A stretch of 64,000 nt of DNA from JAIOZK01 sp964468645 (GCA_964468645.1 CAYXUU010000002.1:62001-126000), one strand, 5' to 3'. Positions 1 through 8,659 are shown, counted from the first letter of the stretch. A program made the numbers and translations. The notes: a model not told the origin generated them from the sequence alone.

Positions 1-1
1 C

Positions 2-1768
2 AGTTCAGATACGGATAAAGAAGTAAAAGAGGAAAGCTGGAGAAACAGTAGTGTTCAGGAAAGAATTAAACACAGTTTGATAAAAGGAATCACGGAATAT
101 ATTGAAGCTGATGCCGAAGAAGCCAGGCAGGAATACGGAAAAGCATTGCACATCATTGAAGGGCCATTGATGGATGGGATGAATGTTGTTGGCGATCTTT
201 TTGGTTCCGGCAAAATGTTTTTGCCACAGGTGGTAAAAAGTGCCCGTGTAATGAAGAAGGCGGTTGGATATCTCGAACCATATATCAAGGAGGAGCTAAA
301 GGAAAGCGGGGAAAAGGGAAATGCCGGCAGGGTATTGATGGCAACTGTAAAAGGAGATGTCCATGATATCGGGAAAAATATTGTTGGCATCGTACTGGCA
401 TGCAATAATTATGAAGTCATCGACCTGGGTGTTATGGTCTCTTCCGACAAGATCATCGACACAGCTATTGAAGAGAATGTTGATGTTATCGGGTTGAGTG
501 GTTTGATCACCCCATCATTGGAAGAGATGATCCATGTTGCAAAAGAGATGGAACGCAGGGAGATAAAACTTCCGCTACTGATAGGAGGAGCCACTACATC
601 AAAAATTCATACGGCGGTGAAAATTGCTCCTGAATATGATCAGCCTGTCATTCATGTCAGGGATGCTTCTAAAAGTGTGCCGGTAGTCAGCACACTGTTA
701 TCAGTTAAGAAAGAGGCTTTTGTTGAGGAAATTAAATCAACATATTCAGCTTTGCTTGAAAAACATCTGTTAGAAAAAAGATCCGATGCGTATATCTCAC
801 TGGACGAAGCCAGGAATAACAAAGGCCGGTTTGAATTCTCGACAGATACAATCGTCAGGCCAGCTTTCACAGGTAACAGAACATTTAATGCGTATCCACT
901 TCATGATATCAGGAAATATATCGACTGGACCTTCTTTTTCCATTCATGGAGGATCAATGGGAAATACCCAAAGATCTTTGAAGATCCGGTTAAGGGAGAA
1001 GAAGCTAAAAAGCTTTACGATGATGCCAATCAATTGCTTGATCGAATATGTAATGAGAGAATGCTCACAGCCAATGGCCTTATTGGATTTTATCCCTGTA
1101 ACAGTGTTGATGATGATATTGTTTTATACAAGGATAATACGGGCAGGGGTAAATTGCTTCAATTGCACTTCCTTAGAAATCAACAGTTAAAAAGGGAAGG
1201 CACTCCTAACTTATCACTTGCTGATTTCGTTGCACCTGTCTATAGCGGCCTGACTGATTATATTGGATTCTTTGCAGTAACAGCCGGAATTGGCATAGAA
1301 AGCTGGATAGAGGAATTCGAAAAGGATCATGACCATTACAACAGCATATTGCTGAAGGTGCTTGCCCACCGCCTGGCCGAAGCATTTGCTGAGTTGATTC
1401 ATAAGAGGGTTCGTAAGGAATTCTGGGCTTATGCATCTAAGGAAAATATTGATCTCGATAAAATTCTAAAAGAAGAATATCGTGGTATACGTCCGGCACC
1501 CGGATACCCGGCATGTCCTGAACATTCAGAGAAAAGAACAATTTTCGATTTACTGGAGGTTGAAGACAAGGCAGGAATTAAACTAACTGAAAACTATGCC
1601 ATGTACCCTGCAGCTTCGGTAAGCGGATACTATTTCGCCCATCCCGGTTCGCAATATTTTAATGTTGGGAAGATTGGGCGGGACCAGGTTAAAGACTATG
1701 CCGGACGTAAGCAATTGAGCATTGAGGTGACAGAAAGACTATTGAATGTAAATCTGAATTATAAATAA
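2..1768 (+). CDS. metH: Methionine synthase, cobalamin-dependent, C-terminal half (5' truncated by window edge)
   Basis: MetH transfers the methyl group of 5-methyltetrahydrofolate to homocysteine through methylcobalamin in the cytoplasm. The reading frame is open to the left edge, so the gene starts outside; about 588 residues are visible of a family of roughly 1200. In order they hold the cobalamin cap helices, the B12-binding Rossmann domain with the axial-ligand motif DVHDIG (nt 356-373) and later GLSG and GGATTS, then the SAM-binding reactivation domain with RPAPGYPACPEHSEK, the motif that binds S-adenosylmethionine. The homocysteine and folate domains must lie upstream. metF follows after 23 nt, so the two likely form a methionine-cycle operon. 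The internal TTG at nt 77 is not the start because the conserved sequence continues upstream of it. Identification is firm. Confidence 0.96.
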   Translation, partial: SSDTDKEVKEESWRNSSVQERIKHSLIKGITEYIEADAEEARQEYGKALHIIEGPLMDGMNVVGDLFGSGKMFLPQVVKSARVMKKAVGYLEPYIKEELKESGEKGNAGRVLMATVKGDVHDIGKNIVGIVLACNNYEVIDLGVMVSSDKIIDTAIEENVDVIGLSGLITPSLEEMIHVAKEMERREIKLPLLIGGATTSKIHTAVKIAPEYDQPVIHVRDASKSVPVVSTLLSVKKEAFVEEIKSTYSALLEKHLLEKRSDAYISLDEARNNKGRFEFSTDTIVRPAFTGNRTFNAYPLHDIRKYIDWTFFFHSWRINGKYPKIFEDPVKGEEAKKLYDDANQLLDRICNERMLTANGLIGFYPCNSVDDDIVLYKDNTGRGKLLQLHFLRNQQLKREGTPNLSLADFVAPVYSGLTDYIGFFAVTAGIGIESWIEEFEKDHDHYNSILLKVLAHRLAEAFAELIHKRVRKEFWAYASKENIDLDKILKEEYRGIRPAPGYPACPEHSEKRTIFDLLEVEDKAGIKLTENYAMYPAASVSGYYFAHPGSQYFNVGKIGRDQVKDYAGRKQLSIEVTERLLNVNLNYK

Positions 1769-1789
1769 CCTGCAACCTGCAACCCGAAA
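1769..1789 (+). repeat. Heptanucleotide array filling the metH-metF gap
   Basis: Three 7-bp units (CCTGCAA, CCTGCAA, CCCGAAA) begin on the base after the metH stop and fill all but two bases of the gap to metF. Same 7-bp period as many other intergenic arrays in this window. Confidence 0.7.
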
Positions 1790-1791
1790 CT

Positions 1792-2748
1792 ATGAAAGTA
1801 ATTGATCATTTAAGACAAACTGATAAAACATATTTCTCCTTTGAGATATTGCCTCCATTAAGGGGGCATAACATTGATTCGATTTACAGGACGATTGATA
1901 ACCTGAAAGGGTTTGATCCGTTGAACATCAACGTTACCTACCACCAGGAAGAGGTTATTTATAAAACGCATCCGAGTGGTTTACTTGAAAAGAAGTCTGT
2001 AAGGAAGCGACCTGGTACAGTTGCTATCTCTGCGGCAATAAAGTACAAATACCCTGATGTTCACGTAATCCCCCATTTGATTTGTGGTGGATTTGATATG
2101 GATGCTACCGAATATGCCCTTATCGATCTGCATTTCCTGGGGATTAAAGACATACTTGCCCTGCGGGGTGATCCCCTTAAAATGGACAGGTATTTCAGGC
2201 CTGAGAAAGACGGCCATGGCTATGCTGTTGACCTGGTACGCCAGATTATCGATATGAACAAAGGCCGGTATCTGGATGAAGAGCTGGAAAATCAGACCGC
2301 CACAGATTTCTCTGTAGGTGTTGCCGGTTATCCCGAAAAACATACCGAAGCCCCGAATATGGAATCAGACCTGAAATACCTGAAAGAAAAAGTTGATGCA
2401 GGGGCTGAATATATCGTAACGCAGATGTTTTTCGAAAACAAGAAATATTTCATGTTTGTAAATAAATGCAGGGAAGCAGGTATCAATGTTCCTATCATAC
2501 CCGGACTCAAGCCTATCGTTAACAAAAAAGACATCAACCAGATACCGAAAACCTTTGGGGTAGATATCCCGGATGAACTTGTGAAGGAGATAAATAAATG
2601 CAAGGACAACCAGGCCGCTTTCGAGGTAGGCATTGAGTGGGGGAAGATGCAATCAAAAGAGTTGATTGCCCATGGTGTACCCGCTATACACTATTTTACG
2701 ATCGGGATATCGGATAATGTTCGGGCGATAGTGAAAGAGGTGTTTTGA
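1792..2748 (+). CDS. metF: Methylenetetrahydrofolate reductase
   Basis: MetF reduces 5,10-methylenetetrahydrofolate to 5-methyltetrahydrofolate with FAD, supplying the methyl donor for MetH just upstream. The 318-residue product is the usual bacterial length and starts with the family N-terminus containing FSFEILPPLRG, where the Glu is catalytic. It continues with the barrel segments containing LALRGDP, the AGYPEKH segment and the FFENKKYF and PIIPGLKPI segments. The ATG start is 24 nt after the metH stop. The downstream gene holA is convergent. The functional call is strong from motifs and from pairing with metH. Confidence 0.97.
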   Translation: MKVIDHLRQTDKTYFSFEILPPLRGHNIDSIYRTIDNLKGFDPLNINVTYHQEEVIYKTHPSGLLEKKSVRKRPGTVAISAAIKYKYPDVHVIPHLICGGFDMDATEYALIDLHFLGIKDILALRGDPLKMDRYFRPEKDGHGYAVDLVRQIIDMNKGRYLDEELENQTATDFSVGVAGYPEKHTEAPNMESDLKYLKEKVDAGAEYIVTQMFFENKKYFMFVNKCREAGINVPIIPGLKPIVNKKDINQIPKTFGVDIPDELVKEINKCKDNQAAFEVGIEWGKMQSKELIAHGVPAIHYFTIGISDNVRAIVKEVF

Positions 2749-2774
2749 TTGTCGATTGTCGATGTTCGACAATC
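2749..2774 (+). terminator. Heptamer array forming a hairpin between convergent metF and holA
   Basis: Directly after the metF stop come units TTGTCGA, TTGTCGA and TGTTCGA. The end of the array folds as a perfect 9-bp stem (2754-2762 with 2766-2774, loop TGT). There is no clear T-tract, so bidirectional termination is only an inference from its position. Confidence 0.5.
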
Positions 2775-2779
2775 CTCTC

Positions 2780-3778
2780 TCAGTGCAAAATCCTAAAAAC
2801 CATCTCTTTCATCAATCCGCCATCATCAGCCGAAACATTGCCCACTCCCTTGGATTTCAAATCGTATTCCCGGAGGAGGGAAATAATTTGCATTAATTGA
2901 CTGGTAGAATACTTTTTAGAGGCATGTTGATAGTCACGCACAAAATATGGGTTTACACCCAGTATGGAAGCTATATTCTTTTGCTCTTTATTCTCGATCT
3001 GATGTACCATTATTAGTTTGCTAAAATACCCGTATAATATTCCTATTACCTTTATAGCAGGATTTTCTTTCTGGTTGGCCGCGAAATGGTTGATGATCTG
3101 GTTGGCCTTAAATACATCTTTGTTACCCAGGGCTTTTTGCAATTCGAAAACATTAAAATCCTTGCTGATGCCGATGTTTTCCTCAATTATTTTATCGTCA
3201 ATAGTTGTACCTTCCGGCAGGTTTATCCTCAATTTTGCAAGTTCGTTGGATACTTTACTCAGATCATTGCCCACAAATTCTGTAATTAACAAAGCAGCTT
3301 TGGGAGTAATGCTGTATCCATCCTGCTTAAGATATTGACTGATCCAGTCAGGGATCTGGTTTTCATAAAGTTTTTTTGATTCGAAATATACCCCATTTTT
3401 CTGAACGTTCTTAACAAGTGATTTGCGTTTATCGATTTTCTTATACTTATAGCACAACACCAGGATGGTTGAATCCAGAAAATTATTTGCGTATTCTGCA
3501 ATGGTTTCAAGGCCTTTCACGTCCTGTGCCTCTTTAACGATAACAACCTGGTAATTCGACATCATGGGAAATCGCTTGGCGTAACTGACAATAGTCGGCA
3601 CATCAACATCACGGCCATAGACAATGGTCTGGTTAAATTCCTTCTCATCATCAGTTAAAACACTTTCTTCAATACTATCGGAAATGGTATCGATAAAATA
3701 TGGTTCATCGCCTGTCAGGAAATAAACCGGGTAGTAAATCTTATTCTTTAAATCTTCTACAATCTGCTGGTACTTCAT
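2780..3778 (-). CDS. holA: DNA polymerase III subunit delta
   Basis: HolA is the clamp-loader subunit that opens the sliding clamp during replication. The 332-residue product matches the family in length and shape. The N-terminal segment YPVYFLTGDEPYFIDTI is the typical start, followed by an AAA+-like domain without a functional Walker motif, the conserved FELQKALGNKDVFKANQI stretch in the middle, and a helical C-terminal collar domain. It is transcribed toward metF. No good promoter motif was found immediately upstream. The 5' flank holds an inverted heptamer repeat. Confidence is high for the family. Confidence 0.93.
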   Translation of the reverse strand: MKYQQIVEDLKNKIYYPVYFLTGDEPYFIDTISDSIEESVLTDDEKEFNQTIVYGRDVDVPTIVSYAKRFPMMSNYQVVIVKEAQDVKGLETIAEYANNFLDSTILVLCYKYKKIDKRKSLVKNVQKNGVYFESKKLYENQIPDWISQYLKQDGYSITPKAALLITEFVGNDLSKVSNELAKLRINLPEGTTIDDKIIEENIGISKDFNVFELQKALGNKDVFKANQIINHFAANQKENPAIKVIGILYGYFSKLIMVHQIENKEQKNIASILGVNPYFVRDYQHASKKYSTSQLMQIISLLREYDLKSKGVGNVSADDGGLMKEMVFRILH

Positions 3779-4163
3779 AAATAAATCGATTTTTAATCAA
3801 GTTCTGTCTCTGATTAACACCCTTCGGCTTCGCTGCTAATGACATATAAATACAAATAACTGACTTTGCGGTTCTTGGTGATTTGGTGTCTTGTGGCGAA
3901 AAAATGCCACTAAGGCACCAAGACACCAAGATATCACTAAATAAATTTGTCATTATCTTTTATAATCATCGCATTATGTTTGTTGTCTCAGGGTGACTTT
4001 TTCTGAGTTTTAATATACATGGCTTCGGCTCCGCAGCAAATTGATCTTCGAATTGGTTGAGCGGAGTCGAAACCATTTTCCTGACGAGATAAGAATAGGT
4101 CATCTTGAGGGAAGTCGAAGGATGATTTATCATTCTCTCTTTGGAAATTCCACTAATCATAAA
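3779..4163. other. Gene-free interval with dispersed repeat remnants
   Basis: About 385 bp between holA and amn without a credible gene. It contains an imperfect inverted repeat (3873-3897 with 3905-3931) built of roughly 7-bp units. It also contains GTCAT/GAAGTCGAAGGATGA-type fragments (about 4080-4130) that resemble fragments at 44.4-44.5 kb. Short open frames here are low-complexity and overlap these repeats. Confidence 0.55.
3873..3931. repeat. Imperfect inverted repeat, 7-bp period
   Basis: The left arm runs TCTTGGTGATTTGGTGTC and on to 3897. The right arm (3905-3931) is close to its reverse complement, with an A-rich spacer between. The arms read as heptads around TTGGTG. Confidence 0.55.
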
Positions 4164-4946
4164 TTACTTTATATAATCAAAATACAGATGTTTAACTGTT
4201 TCCCGGTTATTGATAATCTGCTTGAGGGAATCGATACCTATTCTTAAATGTTCATCAACATAGTTCTGTGTTACATCCTGATCGCTCTGATCGGTTTTTA
4301 CACCTGCTGAAATCATGGGCTGATCAGTAACAAGAAGCAGGGAACCGGTTGGGATTTCATTCATAAATCCAACAACAAAAATGGTTGCAGTCTCAAGGTC
4401 GATGGCCATAGCCCTGGTTTTCCTGAGGTACTTTTTGAAAGCATTATCGTGCTCCCAAACCCTGCGGTTTGTCGTAAAAACCGTACCCGTCCAATAATCC
4501 TTTTTATGATCCCTGATGGTAGTAGATATGGCTTTCTGCATATTAAAGGCCGGCAGTGCAGGAACTTCAGGTGGAAGATAATCGTTGGAAGTACCTTCAC
4601 CACGTATTGCCGCAATAGGGAGAATAAAATCACCCACCTGGTTTTTCTTTTTCAGTCCGCCACATTTACCCAGGAACAAACATGCCTTTGGGGATATTGC
4701 TCCCAGAAGGTCCATGATGGTGGCCGCATTGGCACTTCCCATACCAAATTTTATGATCGTTATATTATCGGCGGTGGCACTGGGCATATTTCTTTTAAAT
4801 CCACGTATTTCAACATTATGCCATTCGGCGAATTTCTCAAGATAATCACTGAAATTTGTCAGGAGGATATATTCACCGAAATTTCCCAGGTCAGTGCCTG
4901 TATATCTTGGAAGCCAGTTATTAATAATTTCTTTTTTAGTTTTCAT
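4164..4946 (-). CDS. amn: AMP nucleosidase (short Bacteroidota form)
   Basis: AMP nucleosidase hydrolyses AMP to adenine and ribose 5-phosphate, adjusting adenylate pools. The 260-residue protein has the nucleoside-phosphorylase fold landmarks: KFGMGSANAATIMDLL, the phosphate-site motif FLGKCGGL, the family-specific RGEGTSNDYLPPEVPALP, and the late AIDLETATIF followed by LLVTDQP, which corresponds to the base-binding and catalytic region. It lacks the extra N-terminal domain of the long proteobacterial enzyme, as is usual in Bacteroidota. The ATG is preceded on the minus strand by a TACCTTTG element (4964-4971). It is divergent from the HsdR-N-like gene, with about 118 bp between the two starts. 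Another purine phosphorylase is the main alternative, but the RGEGTSNDY motif argues against it. Confidence 0.88.
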   Translation of the reverse strand: MKTKKEIINNWLPRYTGTDLGNFGEYILLTNFSDYLEKFAEWHNVEIRGFKRNMPSATADNITIIKFGMGSANAATIMDLLGAISPKACLFLGKCGGLKKKNQVGDFILPIAAIRGEGTSNDYLPPEVPALPAFNMQKAISTTIRDHKKDYWTGTVFTTNRRVWEHDNAFKKYLRKTRAMAIDLETATIFVVGFMNEIPTGSLLLVTDQPMISAGVKTDQSDQDVTQNYVDEHLRIGIDSLKQIINNRETVKHLYFDYIK

Positions 4947-4963
4947 ATAAAAATCAATTATAG

Positions 4964-4971
4964 CAAAGGTA
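4964..4971 (-). promoter_or_regulatory. Bacteroidota -7 element (TACCTTTG) upstream of amn
   Basis: Reads TACCTTTG on the minus strand, matching TAnnTTTG, 18 nt upstream of the amn ATG. No convincing -33 TTG was found at the usual distance. Confidence 0.5.
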
Positions 4972-5035
4972 GCTGTTTTATAGAACTATTTAAATGAATT
5001 AATTTTTCAATTAGACCATCTTCATTGCTTTTAGG

Positions 5036-5043
5036 TAAATTTG
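5036..5043 (+). promoter_or_regulatory. Bacteroidota -7 element (TAAATTTG) that decides the start of the next gene
   Basis: TAAATTTG matches TAnnTTTG. Transcription would begin near 5048-5050, downstream of the TTG at 5041, so that TTG cannot be the translation start and the ATG at 5065 is preferred. Confidence 0.55.
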
Positions 5044-5064
5044 TATCCTGAAAATGAGGAATCA

Positions 5065-5514
5065 ATGGATAGGCTGAATTTGCCTGAGTATAGTTTTAAG
5101 ATCAGGGTGAGCAATAACACTACGGAGTTGTTTGATTCATTACGTAAAAAGTATGTTGCACTTACACCGGAGGAATGGGTAAGGCAAAATTTTATTAATT
5201 ATCTTATAAAGGAAAAAAAATACCCGGGTGGGCTTATCGCTATTGAACGTGCTATCGATGTTAATAAAATGAAAGTTCGTCCTGATGCTGTGGTTTATAA
5301 TCATACGGGCAATCCTCTTCTTATCATAGAATTTAAAGCACCGCAGGTGAAAGTAACACAGGACACTTTCGACCAGATTGCAAAATATAACCTGAATCTG
5401 AAAGTCAGGTACCTGATCGTTACCAATGGTTTAACGCATTATTGTTTTAAGCTTATGTATGAGAACCATACGTATGAATTTCTCAGGGAAATCCCTGACT
5501 ACAATAAACTTTAA
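5065..5514 (+). CDS. HsdR N-terminal-domain-like nuclease-fold protein
   Basis: A small protein of 149 residues from the preferred ATG. It matches the N-terminal nuclease domain of type I restriction subunit R but stands alone. Visible PD-(D/E)XK landmarks are a helical start (LTPEEWVRQNFINYLI), then RPDAVVY and LLIIEFKAP (the D followed by E-x-K), then a strand-helix end with YLIVTNGLTHYCF. No helicase, HsdM or HsdS gene is nearby, so this is not a restriction system. Stand-alone copies near holA are common in Bacteroidota, and their job is unknown. GAGGA lies 5 nt before the ATG. A TTG at 5041 in the same frame overlaps the predicted promoter and was rejected as the start. Confidence 0.8.
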   Translation: MDRLNLPEYSFKIRVSNNTTELFDSLRKKYVALTPEEWVRQNFINYLIKEKKYPGGLIAIERAIDVNKMKVRPDAVVYNHTGNPLLIIEFKAPQVKVTQDTFDQIAKYNLNLKVRYLIVTNGLTHYCFKLMYENHTYEFLREIPDYNKL

Positions 5515-5531
5515 TGCGTTTCAATAATCGA

Positions 5532-5828
5532 TCAGATCTCTTTTGCCAGTTCCAGGAAACGTTTGTAGGGTATGGCAGAAAGGCTTTCAGCCTGGAAGGC
5601 TCCGTTAGCCTGACTGATCATCGAAACTTTTGCAGCGCTTTCTTCACCCGGGGCTTCATAAATATCCATAAAATCATACTGTCCCAGTATGGCATAATGG
5701 GCTAAAAACTTAACTTCCGGGCATTTTTCCCTAACGTGATCCAACCAGCTTCTACCCAGTTTTTCCCTGTCTTTCATTTTTGCCATCAACTCAGGTGGCA
5801 ATTTGGTTAATAAAATATACGTTTGCAT
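5532..5828 (-). CDS. GYD domain protein
   Basis: A 98-residue cytoplasmic protein of the GYD family. It is a small ferredoxin-like alpha/beta fold with unknown biochemical function. The family signature is visible as HYAILGQYDFMDIYEAP in the middle, preceded by MQTYILLTKLPPE and followed by a segment rich in small residues and a short C-terminal helix. It is convergent with the HsdR-N-like gene, with 17 bp between the two stops. No signal peptide or membrane segment is present. No function can be inferred from neighbours. Confidence 0.8.
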   Translation of the reverse strand: MQTYILLTKLPPELMAKMKDREKLGRSWLDHVREKCPEVKFLAHYAILGQYDFMDIYEAPGEESAAKVSMISQANGAFQAESLSAIPYKRFLELAKEI

Positions 5829-5907
5829 CTTAAAATCTCCTATTTTTATTAATTGTTAAAGCTTCATTGCAATATAATAAAAATCGTAGAGAAATCAAAA
5901 AATATTT

Positions 5908-5915
5908 TAAATTTG
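5908..5915 (+). promoter_or_regulatory. Bacteroidota -7 element (TAAATTTG)
   Basis: TAAATTTG lies 24 nt before the ATG of the membrane-anchored protein at 5939, giving a leader of roughly 20 nt. Confidence 0.5.
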
Positions 5916-5938
5916 CATGGATACAAAACTATTGAATC

Positions 5939-6673
5939 ATGAAACAAATTATTATTAAAATTGTTTTAGCCCTAGTAATCATCTTACTTGCATACCTGGT
6001 CATTGACAGTATCATGAAGCCTGTTGAATTCTCAAAAGAGAAAGAACGCAGGGAAAAGGTTGTTATTGACAGATTGAAAGACATCCGTAATGCGCAGTTA
6101 CTGTATAAGACACAGAACGACAAATACGCAAGTAATTGGGATACACTGACAGATTTCCTGAAAGTTACAGAAATCCCGATTACAAAACGTGAGAGTTATG
6201 TTTTTAAAGATATTAGTGATACCACAGGAGCTACCTTATTCAACGAAGTTGTTAGTAAGAAATTCAGGAATTACAATGCAATACTTCGATTTCTGAAATC
6301 CGGCACTCCCGACAATATAGATTTCTATGAAGATACCGAAGATAAATCCGTAACGGTAACTGTAACAACTGTTATCGATTACAAAAATGCCGTCGATTCA
6401 CTCTTCAAACAGGAAGGCTTTGATGTTAACCAACTCAGATTTATACCTTATTCAGATGGTAAAATTTTTGAGATTGAAGCCGGCACGATAGAAAAAGGAC
6501 AGGTTAAAGTACCCGTGTTCGAAGTGAAAGCACGCTATGAAGATATCCTAAAGGACATGAACAAGCAATTAGTCATTAATCTTGTAGCAAAAAGAGATCA
6601 ACTTGAATTATATCCCGGAATACTTGTAGGTTCCATGTTAGAACCATCAACCGACGGAAACTGGGAGAATTAA
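5939..6673 (+). CDS. Membrane-anchored protein of unknown function upstream of DUF3822
   Basis: A 244-residue protein with one N-terminal transmembrane helix (about residues 4-26, IIIKIVLALVIILLAYLVI) followed by a soluble domain rich in charged residues. The stretch RLKDIRNAQLLYKTQNDKY resembles the start of pilin-like pseudopilin domains (helix after the membrane segment, then a lysine-poor sheet), but no prepilin peptidase site is evident. It is separated by only 10 bp from the DUF3822 gene and probably co-transcribed with it and rsmD. A TAAATTTG element precedes it. The function is not recognised; a role at the inner membrane is inferred from topology only. Confidence 0.75.
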   Translation: MKQIIIKIVLALVIILLAYLVIDSIMKPVEFSKEKERREKVVIDRLKDIRNAQLLYKTQNDKYASNWDTLTDFLKVTEIPITKRESYVFKDISDTTGATLFNEVVSKKFRNYNAILRFLKSGTPDNIDFYEDTEDKSVTVTVTTVIDYKNAVDSLFKQEGFDVNQLRFIPYSDGKIFEIEAGTIEKGQVKVPVFEVKARYEDILKDMNKQLVINLVAKRDQLELYPGILVGSMLEPSTDGNWEN

Positions 6674-6683
6674 TCAATTCTAT

Positions 6684-7580
6684 ATGTCAGGCAATGCAAT
6701 ACCCATCGCATCATATATAGACAAAACGCTTACCAAAGAATCAAAGCGTGCCTATACTGACATATACGGTAAAGAGTTTCAGTTAACCATCCATGTTTCT
6801 ATGGATGGTTTTTCTTTTAATGTCCTTGACCTTGAACGGAACAAACATCTGGCCCTGGTATCCTATCACCTGCAGGAGATCAGCGATCACTATAACCTGG
6901 CAAAGGAACTGGATAGTATTTTTGATGAAAATGAACTACTGAAACGGTATTATCCCCGGGTCACGGTTTTATATGAGACCGGCAAATCAACACTGATACC
7001 CTTTCCTTTATTCGAGAATTCTTCTATTGAACATTATTTGAAGTTCAATCATAAAGTAGATAAAGAAGAAGAGATCATGTACGACAGGCTTGCCAATCTT
7101 GAAGCATATAATGTTTACGCTGTCTCAAAACATATTAAAGAAAAGATGCGTGAAAAATTTGCCAAATTCACCATCGTCCATCATGCCACTACATTACTCG
7201 AAACGCTGTTGATCACCAATAAGAACCAGGCACTTGAGAATACTGTATTTGTTAACTTTAATTTGTCAAACTTCGACCTGGTTTATATCGAAGGGCAGAA
7301 ACTTGTTTTCTATAATTCTTTCCGTTATAAAACCAGGGAAGATTTCGCCTATTTTCTGATCTTCGCCCTTGAGCAACTAAAACTGAATCCTGAGAATGTT
7401 AATCTGATCTTTTTGGGAGAAATTGATAAAAATTCCCATCTATACGATATTGCCTTTAAATATCTCAGGAACATCGAATTCATTGAAAGATGTGATTATT
7501 ATCGTTACAGTTATGTCTTTGATAATATCCCGTCAGGGTACTACTATAATCTTCTAAACGCCAGCCAGTGCGAATTGTAA
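6684..7580 (+). CDS. DUF3822 family protein
   Basis: A 298-residue protein recognised as the Bacteroidota-restricted DUF3822 family by the strand-rich core around FTIVHHATTLLETLL, TVFVNFNLSNFDLVYIEG and the aromatic C-terminus with YYRYSYVFDNIPSGYYYN. The alternating sheet/helix pattern is compatible with an actin/ASKHA-like fold, which is an inference from the pattern and not shown. The 3' end overlaps the rsmD start by 13 nt, so translation of the two is likely coupled. There is no signal peptide. The biochemical role is unknown; the tie to rsmD hints at ribosome maturation or envelope-linked regulation but proves neither. Confidence 0.85.
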   Translation: MSGNAIPIASYIDKTLTKESKRAYTDIYGKEFQLTIHVSMDGFSFNVLDLERNKHLALVSYHLQEISDHYNLAKELDSIFDENELLKRYYPRVTVLYETGKSTLIPFPLFENSSIEHYLKFNHKVDKEEEIMYDRLANLEAYNVYAVSKHIKEKMREKFAKFTIVHHATTLLETLLITNKNQALENTVFVNFNLSNFDLVYIEGQKLVFYNSFRYKTREDFAYFLIFALEQLKLNPENVNLIFLGEIDKNSHLYDIAFKYLRNIEFIERCDYYRYSYVFDNIPSGYYYNLLNASQCEL

Positions 7581-8101
7581 GTGGCATCCATAAGGGAAGA
7601 AGAATTGATCCACCAGCTAAATTACCGGTACGGCCTACCACCGACATGGCCAAAGAAGGATTATTCAATATCCTGAACAATTATTACTATTTCGAGGAGC
7701 TTGAGGTGCTTGACCTTTTTGCAGGTACAGGAAATATGTCTTATGAATTTATGTCAAGGGGCTGTAAAAAGGTAGTTGCCGTTGAATTGAACCGCAGGTG
7801 TGTTGATTTCATTCAACAAACGTCTTCAAAATTAAAGCTCGAACAACTTTTCATTATTCGGGCTGATGTCTTCAGGTTTCTTGAATCAGGCAGGGCCAGG
7901 TTTGATATCATATTTGCCGATCCTCCCTATGATATGGATGATATTTCTAAAATTCCTGAACTGGTATTTAAGAAACAACTGCTAAAACCCGATGGGTGTC
8001 TGATCCTGGAACATTCAAAACGGGATGATTTTAATGAATATCCGAACTTCTGGCAGTCGAGGAGGTATGGGAATGTTAACTTCAGTTTTTTCAGGAGGTA
8101 G
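7568..8101 (+). CDS. rsmD: 16S rRNA (guanine(966)-N2)-methyltransferase
   Basis: RsmD methylates G966 of 16S rRNA using SAM. The product (177 residues) has the family start MRIVSGIHKGRRI, then RPTTDMAKEGLFNIL, the SAM-binding LDLFAGTGNMSYEF, the acidic ribose contact VAVELNRR, and the catalytic motif ADPPYD that defines N-directed nucleobase methyltransferases. The start is GTG, lying inside the end of the DUF3822 gene in another frame; no ATG gives a complete N-terminus. A short array of TTGGATA-like heptamers follows the stop by 16 nt. Confidence 0.93.
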   Translation: MRIVSGIHKGRRIDPPAKLPVRPTTDMAKEGLFNILNNYYYFEELEVLDLFAGTGNMSYEFMSRGCKKVVAVELNRRCVDFIQQTSSKLKLEQLFIIRADVFRFLESGRARFDIIFADPPYDMDDISKIPELVFKKQLLKPDGCLILEHSKRDDFNEYPNFWQSRRYGNVNFSFFRR

Positions 8102-8117
8102 AATACTAATCAATAAA

Positions 8118-8223
8118 TTGGATATTCGATATTGGAATTTATTTATTCACTCATTAATTGATTTTTCGGTGTTCATGAGATCGCTTCACTAAGTTGTGAT
8201 TTGGTGTTTGTGATTTGAAATTT
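8118..8223. repeat. Two short heptanucleotide arrays downstream of rsmD
   Basis: First array: TTGGATA, TTCGATA, TTGGAAT (8118-8138). Second array: GTGATTT, GGTGTTT, GTGATTT, GAAATTT (8196-8223). Both have a 7-bp period. The interval contains nothing else recognisable. Confidence 0.6.
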
Positions 8224-8258
8224 AATAAAATGAGGTGATCAATACCAAATCCATCGGA

Positions 8259-8480
8259 TTAGTATTCATCTTCATGAAAAAAGAAATCTTCTTTGGTAGG
8301 ATAGTCGGGCCAGAGGTCTTCGATACTTTCATAAATTTCCGCATCGTCCTCTATTTCACGAAGGTTCTCAACAACTTCCATAGGCAGTCCTGTCCTGATG
8401 CTATAGTCGATCAACTCATCCTTGGTTGCTGGCCAGGGTGCATCTTCAAGTTTTGAAGCCAATTCTAACGTCCAATACAT
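8259..8480 (-). CDS. DUF2795 family small acidic protein
   Basis: A 73-residue protein with the DUF2795 core: YWTLELASKLEDAPWPATK, then DELIDYSIRTGLPMEVVENL and an acidic tail ending EDFFFHEDEY. The family is small, helical and cytoplasmic, with no established biochemical function; it is widespread and near-identical in Bacteroidota. It has a complete predicted promoter and no close partner gene in the same direction. Confidence 0.85.
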   Translation of the reverse strand: MYWTLELASKLEDAPWPATKDELIDYSIRTGLPMEVVENLREIEDDAEIYESIEDLWPDYPTKEDFFFHEDEY

Positions 8481-8508
8481 AACTATGGAATTTAGTTCTA
8501 ATTTTTTG

Positions 8509-8538
8509 CAAAAATATATTTTTTTAAAGCAAAGTCAA
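8509..8538 (-). promoter_or_regulatory. Complete Bacteroidota promoter for the DUF2795 gene
   Basis: On the minus strand TTG (8538-8536) is followed after 19 nt by TATTTTTG (8516-8509), matching TTG-N19-TAnnTTTG. It lies 28 nt upstream of the ATG and is the best two-box promoter match I found in the window. Confidence 0.65.
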
Positions 8539-8659
8539 GTAAATCTCTATTAAATTGCAAAAAAGTTAAAAAATTTTTATATCCCTTATTAGATAAGGAT
8601 TACACGAACAGGCAGCTATCACAATATTTGTGCCAATCAGGAAAAAATGGTTGGAATGG

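Noticed and set aside
3800..4160. Small ORFs in the holA-amn gap
   Set aside because: They are made of repeat fragments and have no family features, promoter or start context.
5065..5514. Type I restriction-modification system
   Set aside because: Only the HsdR N-terminal domain is present; no helicase, methylase or specificity gene is nearby.
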